A stretch of DNA of 64,000 bases from Nitratireductor pacificus pht-3B (GCF_000300335.1 NZ_AMRM01000015.1:1-64000), one strand, 5' to 3'. Numbered from the stretch's first letter, positions 8,923-18,363 are shown. Numbers and translations: made by a program. The notes: generated from the sequence alone by a model not told the origin.

Positions 8923-9690
8923 TCAGGCCGCCTTGTTGATGTACCTGGCCGTCGGCAGCACCGTCAGCGGCGCGAGCTCGCCGGGACCCGGCCGGGCGAA
9001 CAGCATCCGCTGCTCCATCGGCGTCGAATAGTAGAACGGGAACCGGTCGATGGTTCGCTGCATGTTGAGATCGTAACGTGTCTCATACAGGTAGATCGGC
9101 ATCGTGAAGGGCGGATAGGGCCGCGGATGCCCGACCTGCGTCGCCTGGAAGTTACGCGCGTAGAACGCCGTGTGCTCCTCACGGATCATGAAGATGCAGG
9201 CGACGGTCCTGAAATGGATGTTGGCGATGAAGGCGAGCCGCAGGGTTATGTGCGGCATGACCCGGTGCACCCCGTACAGATCCGGATCGATCGACAGACG
9301 GCTCGGGTCGATGAAGGATTCCCCGCGGTCGAGCCGTGGCTGGAGCACGTTCCCGAACACCGTCATCGCCGGCGCGAAGGGCGTCTCCCTGGTCAGGTGG
9401 TGAAGGCGGATGGTACTGACCAGCTCACCGTCCATGAACACGCCGAACTTGTGGCAGTTCGGCGCGCTGTCCAGATCGTCGACCATCCTTTGATCGACGG
9501 TCTCGGACAGGAGCAGGCCGTGCTTGCGGAAGGATTTGTATCGGAGGCGGTAGATCGCCTCCAGATCCTCTCCGGTGTCGCACCGGCGGTATTCGATCTT
9601 CTCTAGAACAGACAGGACGTTGCGGCTGAAGGTCGAAACACGACCCTGGCCCGTATCGTCCCTCGCAAAACGCCGCTCTGACAATGACAC
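8923..9690 (-). CDS. FeeM-like N-acyl amino acid synthase / acyltransferase
   Basis: A GNAT-fold protein resembling the long-chain N-acyl amino acid synthases (FeeM) that are distant relatives of acyl-homoserine-lactone synthases. Visible family features are EAIYRLRYKSF, a D-x-R..D region (VDQRMVDDLD), FGVFMDGELVSTIRLH and FIDPSRLSID. FeeM uses acyl-ACP and an amino acid; the actual substrate here is unknown. The frame is open to 9882, but the GTG at 9690 with AGGGG 7 nt before it gives 255 residues, the usual size; the upstream extension is a hydrophobic, non-family stretch. Neighbours are a Crp/Fnr regulator and a GGDEF-EAL protein. Confidence 0.75.
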   Translation of the reverse strand: MSLSERRFARDDTGQGRVSTFSRNVLSVLEKIEYRRCDTGEDLEAIYRLRYKSFRKHGLLLSETVDQRMVDDLDSAPNCHKFGVFMDGELVSTIRLHHLTRETPFAPAMTVFGNVLQPRLDRGESFIDPSRLSIDPDLYGVHRVMPHITLRLAFIANIHFRTVACIFMIREEHTAFYARNFQATQVGHPRPYPPFTMPIYLYETRYDLNMQRTIDRFPFYYSTPMEQRMLFARPGPGELAPLTVLPTARYINKAA

Positions 9691-9846
9691 CGCATCACCC
9701 CTACTCGTGGTGACAAGGTAAATCAGTTGAGCCACTACAAGAAGAAGAAAAACAGAATGGGCCTGTTTACGTTCTGTTAAGGTTAACGACAGCTTTCCGC
9801 CGCCGGACGCGGCAGGGCTTCTGGTCCGCAACTTTGCTGCCATGGC

Positions 9847-9944
9847 GTTTTGCGGTCGGGTGAAATCACCTGACGCCCGCATGAACGCTGAAATGCAAGG
9901 AAACTGGACCGTTCAGTCTTTCGGCGCGATGCTGGACCGGTCTA
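9847..9944. repeat. Two-hairpin tail element, copy 1
   Basis: About 98 bp matching 52286-52381 over its whole length (by eye near 70-75%). It contains an inverted repeat centred on TGAAATCA (GGTCGGGTGAAATCACCTGACGCC) and a second imperfect hairpin ending in GGACCGGTCTA. The last triplet is the stop codon of the minus-strand GGDEF-EAL gene, so the element starts inside that gene's end and probably acts as its 3' structure. Confidence 0.7.
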
Positions 9945-12308
9945 AACGCTCGTCCGGGTGCGGCCGAGGGGTTCACGCCAGCGCGTCCCCCTTTGCCCGA
10001 CCTCGCTGTCAGCCTCGCCGGACGCTGATGCCGCTTCTTCGGCGAAGACCCAGGTCTTGGCGGACATGGTCTCGATGCCGGACGATGTCAGCGCCGATCC
10101 GAACAGGAAGCCCTGCACGAAATCGGGCCTGACCGACTGCGACAGGATCTTCAGCTGATCGAAGCGCTCGACCCCTTCCACCGTGACGGCCATGCCGAGA
10201 TCGCGCGACAGGGTGGCGACGCCTTTGAGGAGACGGTGCGAACGCTCGTTCTCCGTCACATCGACGAGGAAACTGCCGTCGATCTTCACCTTGTCCAGCG
10301 GCAGCGTGTGCAGATAGCTGAGGCTGGAGTAGCCGGTGCCGAAATCGTCGAGCGCGATACGAATCCCCAGCGCCTTCAGCGCCTTGAGATAGGTGATGGT
10401 GTTCGCACTGTTGGTGAGCAGTGCCGTCTCCGTCACCTCGATCTCGAGCCGCTCGGGTGCAAGCCCGGAAACCGCCAGCGCGTCGCGCACCTTCGCCACG
10501 ACCTCCTCGCTGTGGAAATCCTTGGCTGATAAGTTGACCGAGATGCCGATATGCATCGGCCACCTGGCGCATTCGCGGCAGGCGGATTTCAGCACGATGG
10601 TACTGATCTGCGAGATCAGCCCCATCTCCTCGGCGAGCGGAATGAAGATGGCCGGCGACACGAGCCCGAGATCGGGGTGATCCCACCGGCAAAGCGCCTC
10701 GCAGCTTGCGATCCGCATCGTGTGCATGTCGACGATGGGCTGATAGACGACGCGCAGGTTCCCCGCTTCCACCGCGCTGCGCAGATCGGCCTTCATGATC
10801 TGCCGGTTGCGGAAGGCCACGTCCATTTCGGTCTCGAACAGGCTCCAGACGTTCTTGCCCAGCTCCTTCGCCTTGTAGAGCGCCAGGTCCGCCTTGACGA
10901 TCATCGCATCCACGTCGCCGTTGCTCACCGGGACCACCACGGCGCCGCCGCTGGTCTGGATCCGCACGGCGTGGCCGGCAATGTCGACCTCCCCCTGAAG
11001 GCCGGCGAAAATGCGGTCGAACGTCTCCGAGAACGCCTGTTCGTCCTCGACGTCGTTGAAGAAGATCATGAACTCGTCACCGCCGAAGCGGCTGATCCGG
11101 ATGTCCAGGCTCGCGAAGGCAGACAGGCGTTCGGCGACCGCATAGATCAGGCCGTCGCCCACCGGATGTCCGAGCGTGTCGTTGACGCTCTTGAAATCGT
11201 CGAGGTCGAGCACCGCCAGCGCGCAGAGCCGCGTCTGGTCGCCGCCGGCCATCGCCTCGGTGACCTTCTCGTGGAAGTAGGCGCGGTTCGGCAGGCTCGT
11301 CAGGCTGTCGTAGCGCGCCATGAAGCGGATCTTGTCCTCCGCCTCGACGCGGCTCGTCACGTCCTCGAAGGTCAGGACACCCAGCTCCTCGCGTCCCTCT
11401 CGTGCCGAGAACTCGAAATGGCGTCCATTGGTCATCCGGAGCATCACCTTCCGGTCGCGTCCCTCGCGCAGGGCCCGGGACAGATGCTCCTCCGCATAGG
11501 CGTAATCGCGCTGGGTCAGCAGGCCGCTCGCCACGCCGCGCATCAGAAGCGCCTTGAGCGTGCGGCCGAACAGGGCCTCGGCCGATTTGAAGCCGAGCAT
11601 TTCAGCCGCCTGCGCATTGCTGACGACCACCCGTTCCTGCGGATTGAACATCACCAGCCCGTGCGGCATCGTGTTCAGCGCGCGGTCGAACCGCTGCGCG
11701 AGGTTGCGCGAGCGGCGGCCCTGGATGATGGCGTCGAACAGCACAGTGCGCACGCTATCCGACATCTTCTTCAGCACGAAGATGAAGGGAATGAGGTAGA
11801 GACCGAGGATCACATACTCGATCTCGAACTTGAGGATCATGCCGAGCGCCATCGGCAGCACGACGACCAGTGCCTGCAGCAGCACCATCGTCCGCGAGCC
11901 GTAGTTCCGGCCGACGATCGTGATCGTCGATCCGGTGACCACGGCAATTGACGCGATCTCGGCGAAAACATCAGGCTTCAGATAGATCGCGACGAAACAG
12001 AAAAGCCCCATGATCAGGGCCTGGAGGAACCCCCAGATCAGGTAGTTCAACTCCCACTTTTCCGCGTCCTTCGCGGTCTCGATGTTGGCCGCGCGACCTT
12101 TGATGATGCCCAGATAGCGAAGAACGCCGGCAACCAGCAGCGCGAAGGCAAATCCCAGATAAACCGGTTCGTTGGACGACAGATAGGCAAGATAGGCAAT
12201 CAGGCAGTGGCTTGCGCCACCGACGAGCAAAATCGTCGGCTCGTTGAACAACGACCGAACAAAGCCGACATACACGTCTTCCGGAATGCTGTTTTTGCTG
12301 TTCTTCAC
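9942..12308 (-). CDS. Membrane-bound PAS-GGDEF-EAL protein (c-di-GMP turnover)
   Basis: 788 residues. Five to six hydrophobic segments at about 25-180 form a membrane sensor, PAS-like region about 205-320, GGDEF domain about 330-490 with intact FGGDEF (408-413), EAL domain about 505-755 with intact CEALCRW (EAL at 537-539), EVTETAL, DDFGTGYSSLSYL and VEGVE. Both diguanylate cyclase and phosphodiesterase activity are therefore possible. No RxxD inhibitory site precedes GGDEF. The start is a GTG with no clear Shine-Dalgarno sequence. The last 40 residues after the EAL domain are low-complexity (AEEAASASGEAD). Confidence 0.92.
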   Translation of the reverse strand: MKNSKNSIPEDVYVGFVRSLFNEPTILLVGGASHCLIAYLAYLSSNEPVYLGFAFALLVAGVLRYLGIIKGRAANIETAKDAEKWELNYLIWGFLQALIMGLFCFVAIYLKPDVFAEIASIAVVTGSTITIVGRNYGSRTMVLLQALVVVLPMALGMILKFEIEYVILGLYLIPFIFVLKKMSDSVRTVLFDAIIQGRRSRNLAQRFDRALNTMPHGLVMFNPQERVVVSNAQAAEMLGFKSAEALFGRTLKALLMRGVASGLLTQRDYAYAEEHLSRALREGRDRKVMLRMTNGRHFEFSAREGREELGVLTFEDVTSRVEAEDKIRFMARYDSLTSLPNRAYFHEKVTEAMAGGDQTRLCALAVLDLDDFKSVNDTLGHPVGDGLIYAVAERLSAFASLDIRISRFGGDEFMIFFNDVEDEQAFSETFDRIFAGLQGEVDIAGHAVRIQTSGGAVVVPVSNGDVDAMIVKADLALYKAKELGKNVWSLFETEMDVAFRNRQIMKADLRSAVEAGNLRVVYQPIVDMHTMRIASCEALCRWDHPDLGLVSPAIFIPLAEEMGLISQISTIVLKSACRECARWPMHIGISVNLSAKDFHSEEVVAKVRDALAVSGLAPERLEIEVTETALLTNSANTITYLKALKALGIRIALDDFGTGYSSLSYLHTLPLDKVKIDGSFLVDVTENERSHRLLKGVATLSRDLGMAVTVEGVERFDQLKILSQSVRPDFVQGFLFGSALTSSGIETMSAKTWVFAEEAASASGEADSEVGQRGTRWREPLGRTRTSV

Positions 12309-12385
12309 CGCATGAGCCCGATTGACAGGCCCAGAAATGGCACAACAGCATTAAGAAAGCTTTATGTTATCCGGCTCCGACAAAT

Positions 12386-12404
12386 CCGGCTAAGAACCAG
12401 CCGG
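12386..12404 (-). terminator. Hairpin directly after the oxidoreductase stop codon
   Basis: CCGGCT pairs with AGCCGG around a 7-nt loop, immediately downstream of the TAA at 12405-12407, followed on the minus strand by ATTTG. A short stem with weak U-run, so termination is plausible but not certain. Confidence 0.45.
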
Positions 12405-15400
12405 TTACTCTGCCGCCTTCAGTGCAGTCCCCTGATCGTCGCCGTCCTCAAGCCGGGCAACGAGGCGCGCGCGCTCCTGTTCGGCCTTCCGGACATTCGC
12501 TTCCTTGACGTGCCCGAACCCGCGCATGAGCGCCGGCACGCTTGCGAGCGCCGCCGCGGCGTCCAGCCGCTGCGGCGACAGGAGGCTTTCGATGCGGTCG
12601 AGATCGCCCTCGTAGTCGGCAAGAAGCCGCCGTTCCATGCGACGCTCCGCGGTGCGGCCGAAAACGTCGAACATCGTGCCCCGCAGCCCCTTCATGCGGG
12701 CCAGGATGCGGAAACCGGTCATCATCCAGGGGCCGAAGCTGGATTTCCGCGCCACGCCATCGGCGTCCCGCCTGCCGAGAATGGGCGGAGCGAGATGAAA
12801 CTCCAGCTTGTCATAGCTTTCGAACTCGGCGGCGAGCTGTCTCCGGAAGGCGCCATCCGTATAGAGCCGCGCCACCTCGTATTCGTCCTTGACCGCCATC
12901 AGCTTGAACAGGCTCCGGGCGGCCGCCTCCGTCACGACGGTCGAGCCGGGAACGGCCCGGTCCTCCGCCGCGCGCAGGCGCGCAATGCGCGCCCGGTATC
13001 GTTCGGCATAGGCCTCGTTCTGATAGTCCGCCAGGAACGCGCCGCGCCGCGCGACGATCTCGTCCAGCGTCTGCGACAATGCGGGACGGGTCTCGCCGTC
13101 TGCCCCCCTGGCGACGAGGTCCTGCACGAAGGCCGGATCGTGCCCGGCGCGCCGGCCCCACCGGAAGGCGGCAAGGTTCATCTGCACGGACTGGCCGTTG
13201 AGCGTTATCGCCTTCTCGACGGCCTCCGCTGAAACCGGAAGCCCGCCCAGCTGATAGGCCATTCCGAGCATGAACATGTTCGCCCCGACCGAATTGCCGA
13301 ACAGCACGCTGGCGGCCCGCGTGGCGTCGAAGAAATGCGCCCTGTGCTCGCCCGCGGCGGCGCGCACCGCCTTCTTGAGGCGTTCGACCGGCAGGGAGAA
13401 ATCCGCGGAGCGCGCAAAATCGCCCGGCATGACCTCAGCCGTGTTGGCCATGAACAGCGTGTGCCCCTCGCGCGCCGAGGCCAGCACCTTCTTGGTGCCG
13501 GACACGACGAGGTCGCAGCCGAGGATCAGGTCCGCCTCGCCCGCCGAGACGCGGATGGCGTGGATGTCGTCCGGTGTCCTGGCGATGCGCAGATGCGTGA
13601 ACACCGCGCCGCCCTTCTGCGCGAGGCCGGCCATGTCGATGATGCCGGCGCCCTTGCCCTCCAGATGCGCCGCCATGCCGACGAGCGCCCCGACGGTGAC
13701 GACGCCGGTGCCGCCGATCCCGTCGACCACGGCGGACCAGCCGCGCTCGAGCGCAAACAGCGTCGGCTCAGGCACTCCTTCCAGCGGGTCATCGGCCCCG
13801 CCCGCGCCCTTCGCCTTCTTCAGCCTGGCGCCATGCACGGTCACGAAGGACGGGCAGAACCCCTTGACGCAGGAGAAATCCTTGTTGCAGCTCGACTGGT
13901 CGATGCGCCGCTTGCGGCCGAACTCCGTTTCCAGCGGCTGAAGGGACACGCAGTTGGATTTGACGCCGCAATCGCCGCAGCCCTCACAGACCAGTTCGTT
14001 GATGAAGACCCGCTTGTCCGGGTCGGGAAACGTGCCGCGCTTGCGCCGGCGGCGCTTCTCGGCCGCGCATGTCTGGTCGTAGATCAGGACCGTGACGCCT
14101 TCCAGCTCGCGCAGGTCGCGCTGCACCCGGTCCAGCTCGTCACGATGGTCGATGGTGGTGCCGGAGGGGAAACTGACCGTGCCGGCATATTTCTCCGGCT
14201 CGTCGCTGACGACGGCGATCCGCGAAACGCCTTCCGCCCGCATCTGCTCCGCGATCATGCCGACCGTCAGCCCGCCTTCGTGCGGCTGGCCGCCGGTCAT
14301 CGCAACGGCATCGTTGAACAGGATCTTGTAGGTGATGTTGGCACCGGAGGCGATGGCGAAGCGGATCGCCATGCTGCCGGAGTGATTGTAGGTCCCGTCG
14401 CCGAGATTCTGGAAGAAATGCTTGCGCGTGGAGAACGGCGCCTGGCCGACGAATTGCGCCCCCTCGCCCCCCATGGCGGTGAAGCCGACATTCGAACGGT
14501 CCATCCAGGTCGCCATGAAGTGGCACCCGATGCCGCCTCCGGCGATCGACCCCTCGGGAACGTTGGTCGAGGTGTTGTGCGGGCAGCCGGAACAGAAGAA
14601 GGGCGTCCGGGAACCGACATCCGCCGTGTCGGCGAGCATCGCCTGGAACTGGCGCAGCCGCGTCACATGCGCGGAGATCTCTTCCGACGGACCGACCACC
14701 CTGAGAACGCGCTCGCCGATGGCGATGGCGATCTCGTTGGGATCGAGTGCAGCCGTCGGCGCGAACAGGCGTCCGCCCTTCTCGTCAGCCTTGCCGATGA
14801 TCTCCGGCTGGTTGGCGGTGCCGTAGAGGTTCTCACGCAGCTGCACCTCGATCAGCGAACGCTTCTCCTCGACGACGATGACGAGATCCAGCCCCTGCGC
14901 GAAGGCGCGCATGTGCTGGAGATCGAACGGCCACGGACAGGCCACCTTGAACAGGCGGATTCCGAGCGTCCGGGCGCGGGCCTCGTCGATGCCCAGATCG
15001 TCGAGCGCCTTGCGCGTGTCGAGATAGCTCTTGCCGAGCGTGACGATGCCGATCCTGGCCTTCGATCCGCCCGTGTAGACGATGCGGTTGAGCTTGTTCT
15101 CATGCACGAAGGCCGCCGCGGCGGCGCGCTTGAAATCGTAGAGCCGCGTCTCCTGGCCGAGCATGTTGATTTCGTTGCGGATGTTGAGGCCGCCGGGAGG
15201 CATGTCGAACTCCGGGCGGATGATGTTCAGCCGGTCGAGCGACACATCGACGGCGGCTGTCGATTCGATGTTGTCCTTCACGCATTTGATGGCGGACCAG
15301 GTGCCGGCGAAACGCGACAGGGCATATCCGTAGAGACCGTAGTCGACCAGTTCCTGCACGCCCGCCGGGTTGAGGATCGGGATCATCGCATCGACGAAGG

Positions 15401-15884
15401 CAAACTCGCTGGCATTCGCCACGGTCGAGGATTCGGCCGTATGGTCGTCGCCCATAAGCGCCAGAACGCCGCCATTCTTCGCCGAACCGGCCTGGTTGGC
15501 ATGCCGCAACACGTCGCCGCTGCGGTCGACCCCCGGCCCCTTGCCGTACCAGACGGAGAACACGCCGTCATATTTCCCGTCGCCCAGAAGACCAGCCTGC
15601 TGGGACCCCCAGCAGGCTGTCGCAGCCAGTTCCTCATTGAGGCCCGGCTGGAAGACGACATCGGACGCCTCGAGCGATCTCCTTGCCTTCCAGAGCTGCT
15701 GGTCGAGGCCGCCGAGCGGCGAGCCGCGATAGCCGGAAACGAAGCCTGCCGTGTTCAGGCCCTCCCGCCTGTCGCGCTCGCGCTGCATCAGGAGCATGCG
15801 CACGACGGCCTGCGCGCCGGAAACGAAGATGCGTTCCTTGCTGAGGTCGTACTTGTCGTCGAGCGCGACGTCATGCAGCGTCAT
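12405..15884 (-). CDS. Indolepyruvate ferredoxin oxidoreductase, fused single-chain type
   Basis: Oxidatively decarboxylates aryl-2-oxo acids (indolepyruvate, phenylpyruvate) to aryl-acyl-CoA with TPP and FeS clusters. The single 1159-residue chain joins the TPP/pyrimidine domains, a Cys-containing segment FFCSGCPHNTSTNVPEG, a ferredoxin-like CEGCGDCGVKSNC stretch with more Cys after it, and the gamma-type domain (GIGGTGVVTVGAL). This aerobic fused form (IOR, ~1150-1180 aa) is common in Proteobacteria. The start ATG at 15884 has AAGGAGG 9 nt upstream; the frame extends 27 codons further without support. Divergent from the first TRAP operon. An aryl-acyl-CoA product would fit with the nearby acyl-CoA ligase, but no direct link is shown. 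Confidence 0.93.
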   Translation of the reverse strand: MTLHDVALDDKYDLSKERIFVSGAQAVVRMLLMQRERDRREGLNTAGFVSGYRGSPLGGLDQQLWKARRSLEASDVVFQPGLNEELAATACWGSQQAGLLGDGKYDGVFSVWYGKGPGVDRSGDVLRHANQAGSAKNGGVLALMGDDHTAESSTVANASEFAFVDAMIPILNPAGVQELVDYGLYGYALSRFAGTWSAIKCVKDNIESTAAVDVSLDRLNIIRPEFDMPPGGLNIRNEINMLGQETRLYDFKRAAAAAFVHENKLNRIVYTGGSKARIGIVTLGKSYLDTRKALDDLGIDEARARTLGIRLFKVACPWPFDLQHMRAFAQGLDLVIVVEEKRSLIEVQLRENLYGTANQPEIIGKADEKGGRLFAPTAALDPNEIAIAIGERVLRVVGPSEEISAHVTRLRQFQAMLADTADVGSRTPFFCSGCPHNTSTNVPEGSIAGGGIGCHFMATWMDRSNVGFTAMGGEGAQFVGQAPFSTRKHFFQNLGDGTYNHSGSMAIRFAIASGANITYKILFNDAVAMTGGQPHEGGLTVGMIAEQMRAEGVSRIAVVSDEPEKYAGTVSFPSGTTIDHRDELDRVQRDLRELEGVTVLIYDQTCAAEKRRRRKRGTFPDPDKRVFINELVCEGCGDCGVKSNCVSLQPLETEFGRKRRIDQSSCNKDFSCVKGFCPSFVTVHGARLKKAKGAGGADDPLEGVPEPTLFALERGWSAVVDGIGGTGVVTVGALVGMAAHLEGKGAGIIDMAGLAQKGGAVFTHLRIARTPDDIHAIRVSAGEADLILGCDLVVSGTKKVLASAREGHTLFMANTAEVMPGDFARSADFSLPVERLKKAVRAAAGEHRAHFFDATRAASVLFGNSVGANMFMLGMAYQLGGLPVSAEAVEKAITLNGQSVQMNLAAFRWGRRAGHDPAFVQDLVARGADGETRPALSQTLDEIVARRGAFLADYQNEAYAERYRARIARLRAAEDRAVPGSTVVTEAAARSLFKLMAVKDEYEVARLYTDGAFRRQLAAEFESYDKLEFHLAPPILGRRDADGVARKSSFGPWMMTGFRILARMKGLRGTMFDVFGRTAERRMERRLLADYEGDLDRIESLLSPQRLDAAAALASVPALMRGFGHVKEANVRKAEQERARLVARLEDGDDQGTALKAAE

Positions 15885-16278
15885 ATACGGTATCCTCCTT
15901 AGCGGGCAGCGGCTTCGAAGGCGCTCCCGCCAGGGCAGTTTTCTATTGGCACCGCACCGCGTCAAACGAAATCGCGGCGTTTGTGATAATGAGCAGGTCC
16001 ATCGTCACGCGCGCCGTCCGGTGACACCCCATGCGCCGGAAGCGCAGGGTTGCGGACGATTCTGCCGCAGTATATCCGCTTCCCCGCATCGCGTATCGAG
16101 CAGCCGGGCGGTCTTCCACCAGTCATGTGGGCCGAGCGGCAAAAAAGGCGACTTTTCGCTTCAGGCAACTTTTGCCAAAATCGGAAAGCTGCTAATCAAC
16201 CGCGCCGGGTAGTGGGCAGGATGGGTAAGTCGGGACACAACCGACGCTTGTCCAGGGGAACGAGCAAGAGGACCGACA
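15885..16278. other. Divergent promoter region, oxidoreductase / TRAP 1
   Basis: About 395 bp between divergent genes. No protein-like open frame was seen. It contains AT-rich tracts around 16139-16200 (GGCAAAAAAGGCGAC; CAACTTTTGCCAAAA) that may hold promoters or operators; GGCAAAA and TTTTGCC at about 16138-16184 are inverted. Confidence 0.4.
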
Positions 16279-16332
16279 ATGACCGACAAACAAGTGCCGC
16301 GCGCCGTTCGCGCTGGCGGCGGAGGGTCTTGA
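16279..16332 (+). CDS. Short in-frame leader ORF before TRAP small permease
   Basis: ATG at 16279 preceded by GAGGA (spacing 6-7) opens 17 codons, MTDKQVPRAVRAGGGGS, ending in TGA one codon before the GTG start of the TRAP permease and in the same frame. It may be a leader peptide coupled to the permease, or the remains of the permease N-terminus after a nonsense change. No function can be assigned. Confidence 0.35.
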   Translation: MTDKQVPRAVRAGGGGS

Positions 16333-16335
16333 CCC

Positions 16336-16908
16336 GTGCGCGCAATCGCTTCAACCGTCCGCGCCATATGCGGATTAAACACCCTCGTCGGCAACATCTT
16401 CGCCTGGCTATCGCTCGCCATCGTGCTGGTTTGCTTCACGGTCGTCGTGCAACGCTATGTCTTCGCCGTCAGCTTCGTCTGGATGCAGGATCTCTACATC
16501 TGGCTGAACGGGGCGATGTTCACCGCCGTCGCCGGCTTCGCGCTTCTGCGCAACGATCACGTCCGCGTCGACATCTTCTACCGCCCCGCCGGCGTGCGCC
16601 GCAAAGCCCTCGTCGACCTGATCGGCGTGGTGCTCTTCCTGCTGCCCTTCGCCTGGATCGTGGTTTACTATGGCTGGCCCTTCGTCGAGCGCTCCTGGCG
16701 CATCCGTGAGGCGTCCGCCAATGTCGGCGGCATGCCCGGCCTGTTCGTGCTGAAGACCTTCATCCTCGCCTTCGCCGTCCTGATCGCCCTGCAGGGCATC
16801 GCCATGATCCTGCGTTCGATCCTGGTCCTGACGGACAACGAGAGCCTGCTTCCCCAGAAGCTGCGCTATCAGAACGAAACCGACGCGCAGCCGGAGGCGA
16901 ACGTCTGA
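16336..16908 (+). CDS. TRAP transporter small permease (DctQ-like), system 1
   Basis: Four-helix inner-membrane subunit of a tripartite ATP-independent importer, 190 residues, with family text such as FVWMQDLYIWLNGAMFTAVAG and LLRNDHVRVDIFYR. GTG start with GGAGGG 9 nt upstream. Its final bases overlap the large-permease ATG (TGATG), so the two are co-translated. The partner binding protein is encoded convergently at 18466-19554. Confidence 0.9.
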   Translation: MRAIASTVRAICGLNTLVGNIFAWLSLAIVLVCFTVVVQRYVFAVSFVWMQDLYIWLNGAMFTAVAGFALLRNDHVRVDIFYRPAGVRRKALVDLIGVVLFLLPFAWIVVYYGWPFVERSWRIREASANVGGMPGLFVLKTFILAFAVLIALQGIAMILRSILVLTDNESLLPQKLRYQNETDAQPEANV

Positions 16909-18299
16909 TGGATCCGGTTCTCATTGGCGAGCTTCTCGCGGGGCTCATGTTCTTCGGCATCATCGGCTTCCTGCTTCTGGGTTTTCCCGTCGCCTTCACG
17001 CTTGCCGGCGTCTCCCTGATGTTCGGCGCCGTGGGCATGTGGCTCGGCGTGTTCGACCCCTCCAATTTCGGCAGCCTGGCGAACCGCTACATCGGCTACA
17101 TGACCAACGAGGTCCTCGTCGCGGTCCCGCTGTTCATCTTCATGGGCGTGATGCTCGAGCGTTCGAAGATCGCCGAGCAACTGCTTCTGACCATGGGCAA
17201 GCTGTTCGGCAATCTGCGCGGCGGCCTCGGCATGTCCGTCATCGTCGTCGGCGCGCTGCTCGCGGCTTCCACCGGCGTCGTGGGCGCCACCGTCGTCACC
17301 ATGGGGCTGATCTCGCTGCCGGCGATGCTGCGCGCCAACTACGATCCCAAGCTCGCCACCGGCGTCATCTGCGCGTCCGGCACGCTCGGCCAGATCATCC
17401 CGCCATCGACCGTCCTGATCTTCATGGGCGACATGCTGTCGGGCATCAACGCACAGGTCCAGATGGCCAAGGGCAATTTCGCGCCCGTGCCCGTTTCCGT
17501 CGGCGACCTGTTCGCGGGAGCGCTCCTGCCCGGCCTGCTGCTGGTCGGCCTCTATCTCGGCTGGACCATCCTGAAGGCGATCTTCGATCCCGCCTCCTGT
17601 CCCGCCACCCCCGTCAGCAAGGAAGACAGGAAAGCCCTGCTCGGCGAGATCGCCACGGCGCTCGTTCCGCCGCTCCTGCTCATCATGGCGGTGCTCGGCT
17701 CGATCCTCGGCGGCATCGCAACACCGACCGAGGCGGCGTCGGTCGGCGCGGTCGGCGCCATGGTGCTGGCGGGCCTGCGCTGGCGCCTGTCATTCCAGGT
17801 GCTGCGCGAGACGGCCATCGCCACCGCATCCATCACCTGCATGGTGTTCATCATCCTGTTCGGCGCGTCGGTGTTCTCCATCGTGTTCCGCCTGATGGGC
17901 GGCGACAACCTGGTGCATGAGTTCCTGGCCAACCTGCCGGGGGGCACGCTCGCCGCCGTGGCGGTGGTGATGCTCATCATGTTCCTGCTGGGCTTCATCC
18001 TCGACACGTTCGAGATCATCTTCATCGTGATCCCGATCACCGCGCCGATCCTGCTCGCGCTCGATGTCGATCCGGTGTGGCTCGGCGTGCTGGTCGGCGT
18101 GAACCTGCAGACCTCGTTCCTGACGCCGCCTTTCGGCTTCGCCCTGTTCTATCTGCGCGGGGTCGCGCCTGCCATCGTGTCCACCTCGATGATCTACAGG
18201 GGCGTGCTGCCCTTCGTCGCCCTGCAGGTGCTGGCGATCGCCATCATGTTCATGTTCCCCGAGATCGCCACCTGGCTGCCCCGGGCAATCTACAACTGA
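16908..18299 (+). CDS. TRAP transporter large permease (DctM-like), system 1
   Basis: 463-residue, about 12-helix sodium-coupled transport subunit. Characteristic motifs include LLGFPVAFTLAGVSLMFG, GVMLERSKIAEQLL, SGTLGQIIPPSTVLI and LQTSFLTPPFGFALFYLRGVAP. It is followed by a strong bidirectional terminator and faces its binding-protein gene. The sequence belongs to the branch that works with Tat-exported binding proteins (mannitol/chloroaromatic or 2-oxoacid TRAP); substrate not determined. Confidence 0.93.
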   Translation: MDPVLIGELLAGLMFFGIIGFLLLGFPVAFTLAGVSLMFGAVGMWLGVFDPSNFGSLANRYIGYMTNEVLVAVPLFIFMGVMLERSKIAEQLLLTMGKLFGNLRGGLGMSVIVVGALLAASTGVVGATVVTMGLISLPAMLRANYDPKLATGVICASGTLGQIIPPSTVLIFMGDMLSGINAQVQMAKGNFAPVPVSVGDLFAGALLPGLLLVGLYLGWTILKAIFDPASCPATPVSKEDRKALLGEIATALVPPLLLIMAVLGSILGGIATPTEAASVGAVGAMVLAGLRWRLSFQVLRETAIATASITCMVFIILFGASVFSIVFRLMGGDNLVHEFLANLPGGTLAAVAVVMLIMFLLGFILDTFEIIFIVIPITAPILLALDVDPVWLGVLVGVNLQTSFLTPPFGFALFYLRGVAPAIVSTSMIYRGVLPFVALQVLAIAIMFMFPEIATWLPRAIYN

Positions 18300-18312
18300 C
18301 GGAACGGAAACG

Positions 18313-18342
18313 AAAAAGCCCGGGTCGATGACCCGGGCTTTT
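18313..18342. terminator. Bidirectional rho-independent terminator
   Basis: GCCCGGGTC and GACCCGGGC form a perfect 9-bp stem with a GAT loop, flanked by AAAAA on the left and TTTT on the right, so it can end both the plus-strand permease operon and the converging binding-protein transcript. Confidence 0.88.
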
Positions 18343-18363
18343 CCTTCTGAAGAGGCCCAGCGC

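Noticed and set aside
8923-9882. Possible membrane anchor (FLLLVVAQLIYLV) at the N-terminus of the FeeM-like protein
   Set aside because: It lies upstream of the GTG at 9690, which has a good ribosome site and gives the family length; probably non-coding.
13335-15902. Long plus-strand open frame (over 850 codons) opposite the indolepyruvate oxidoreductase
   Set aside because: Arg/His/Asp-rich composition, no motif, and complete overlap with a clearly coding minus-strand gene. A typical antisense shadow of GC-rich DNA.
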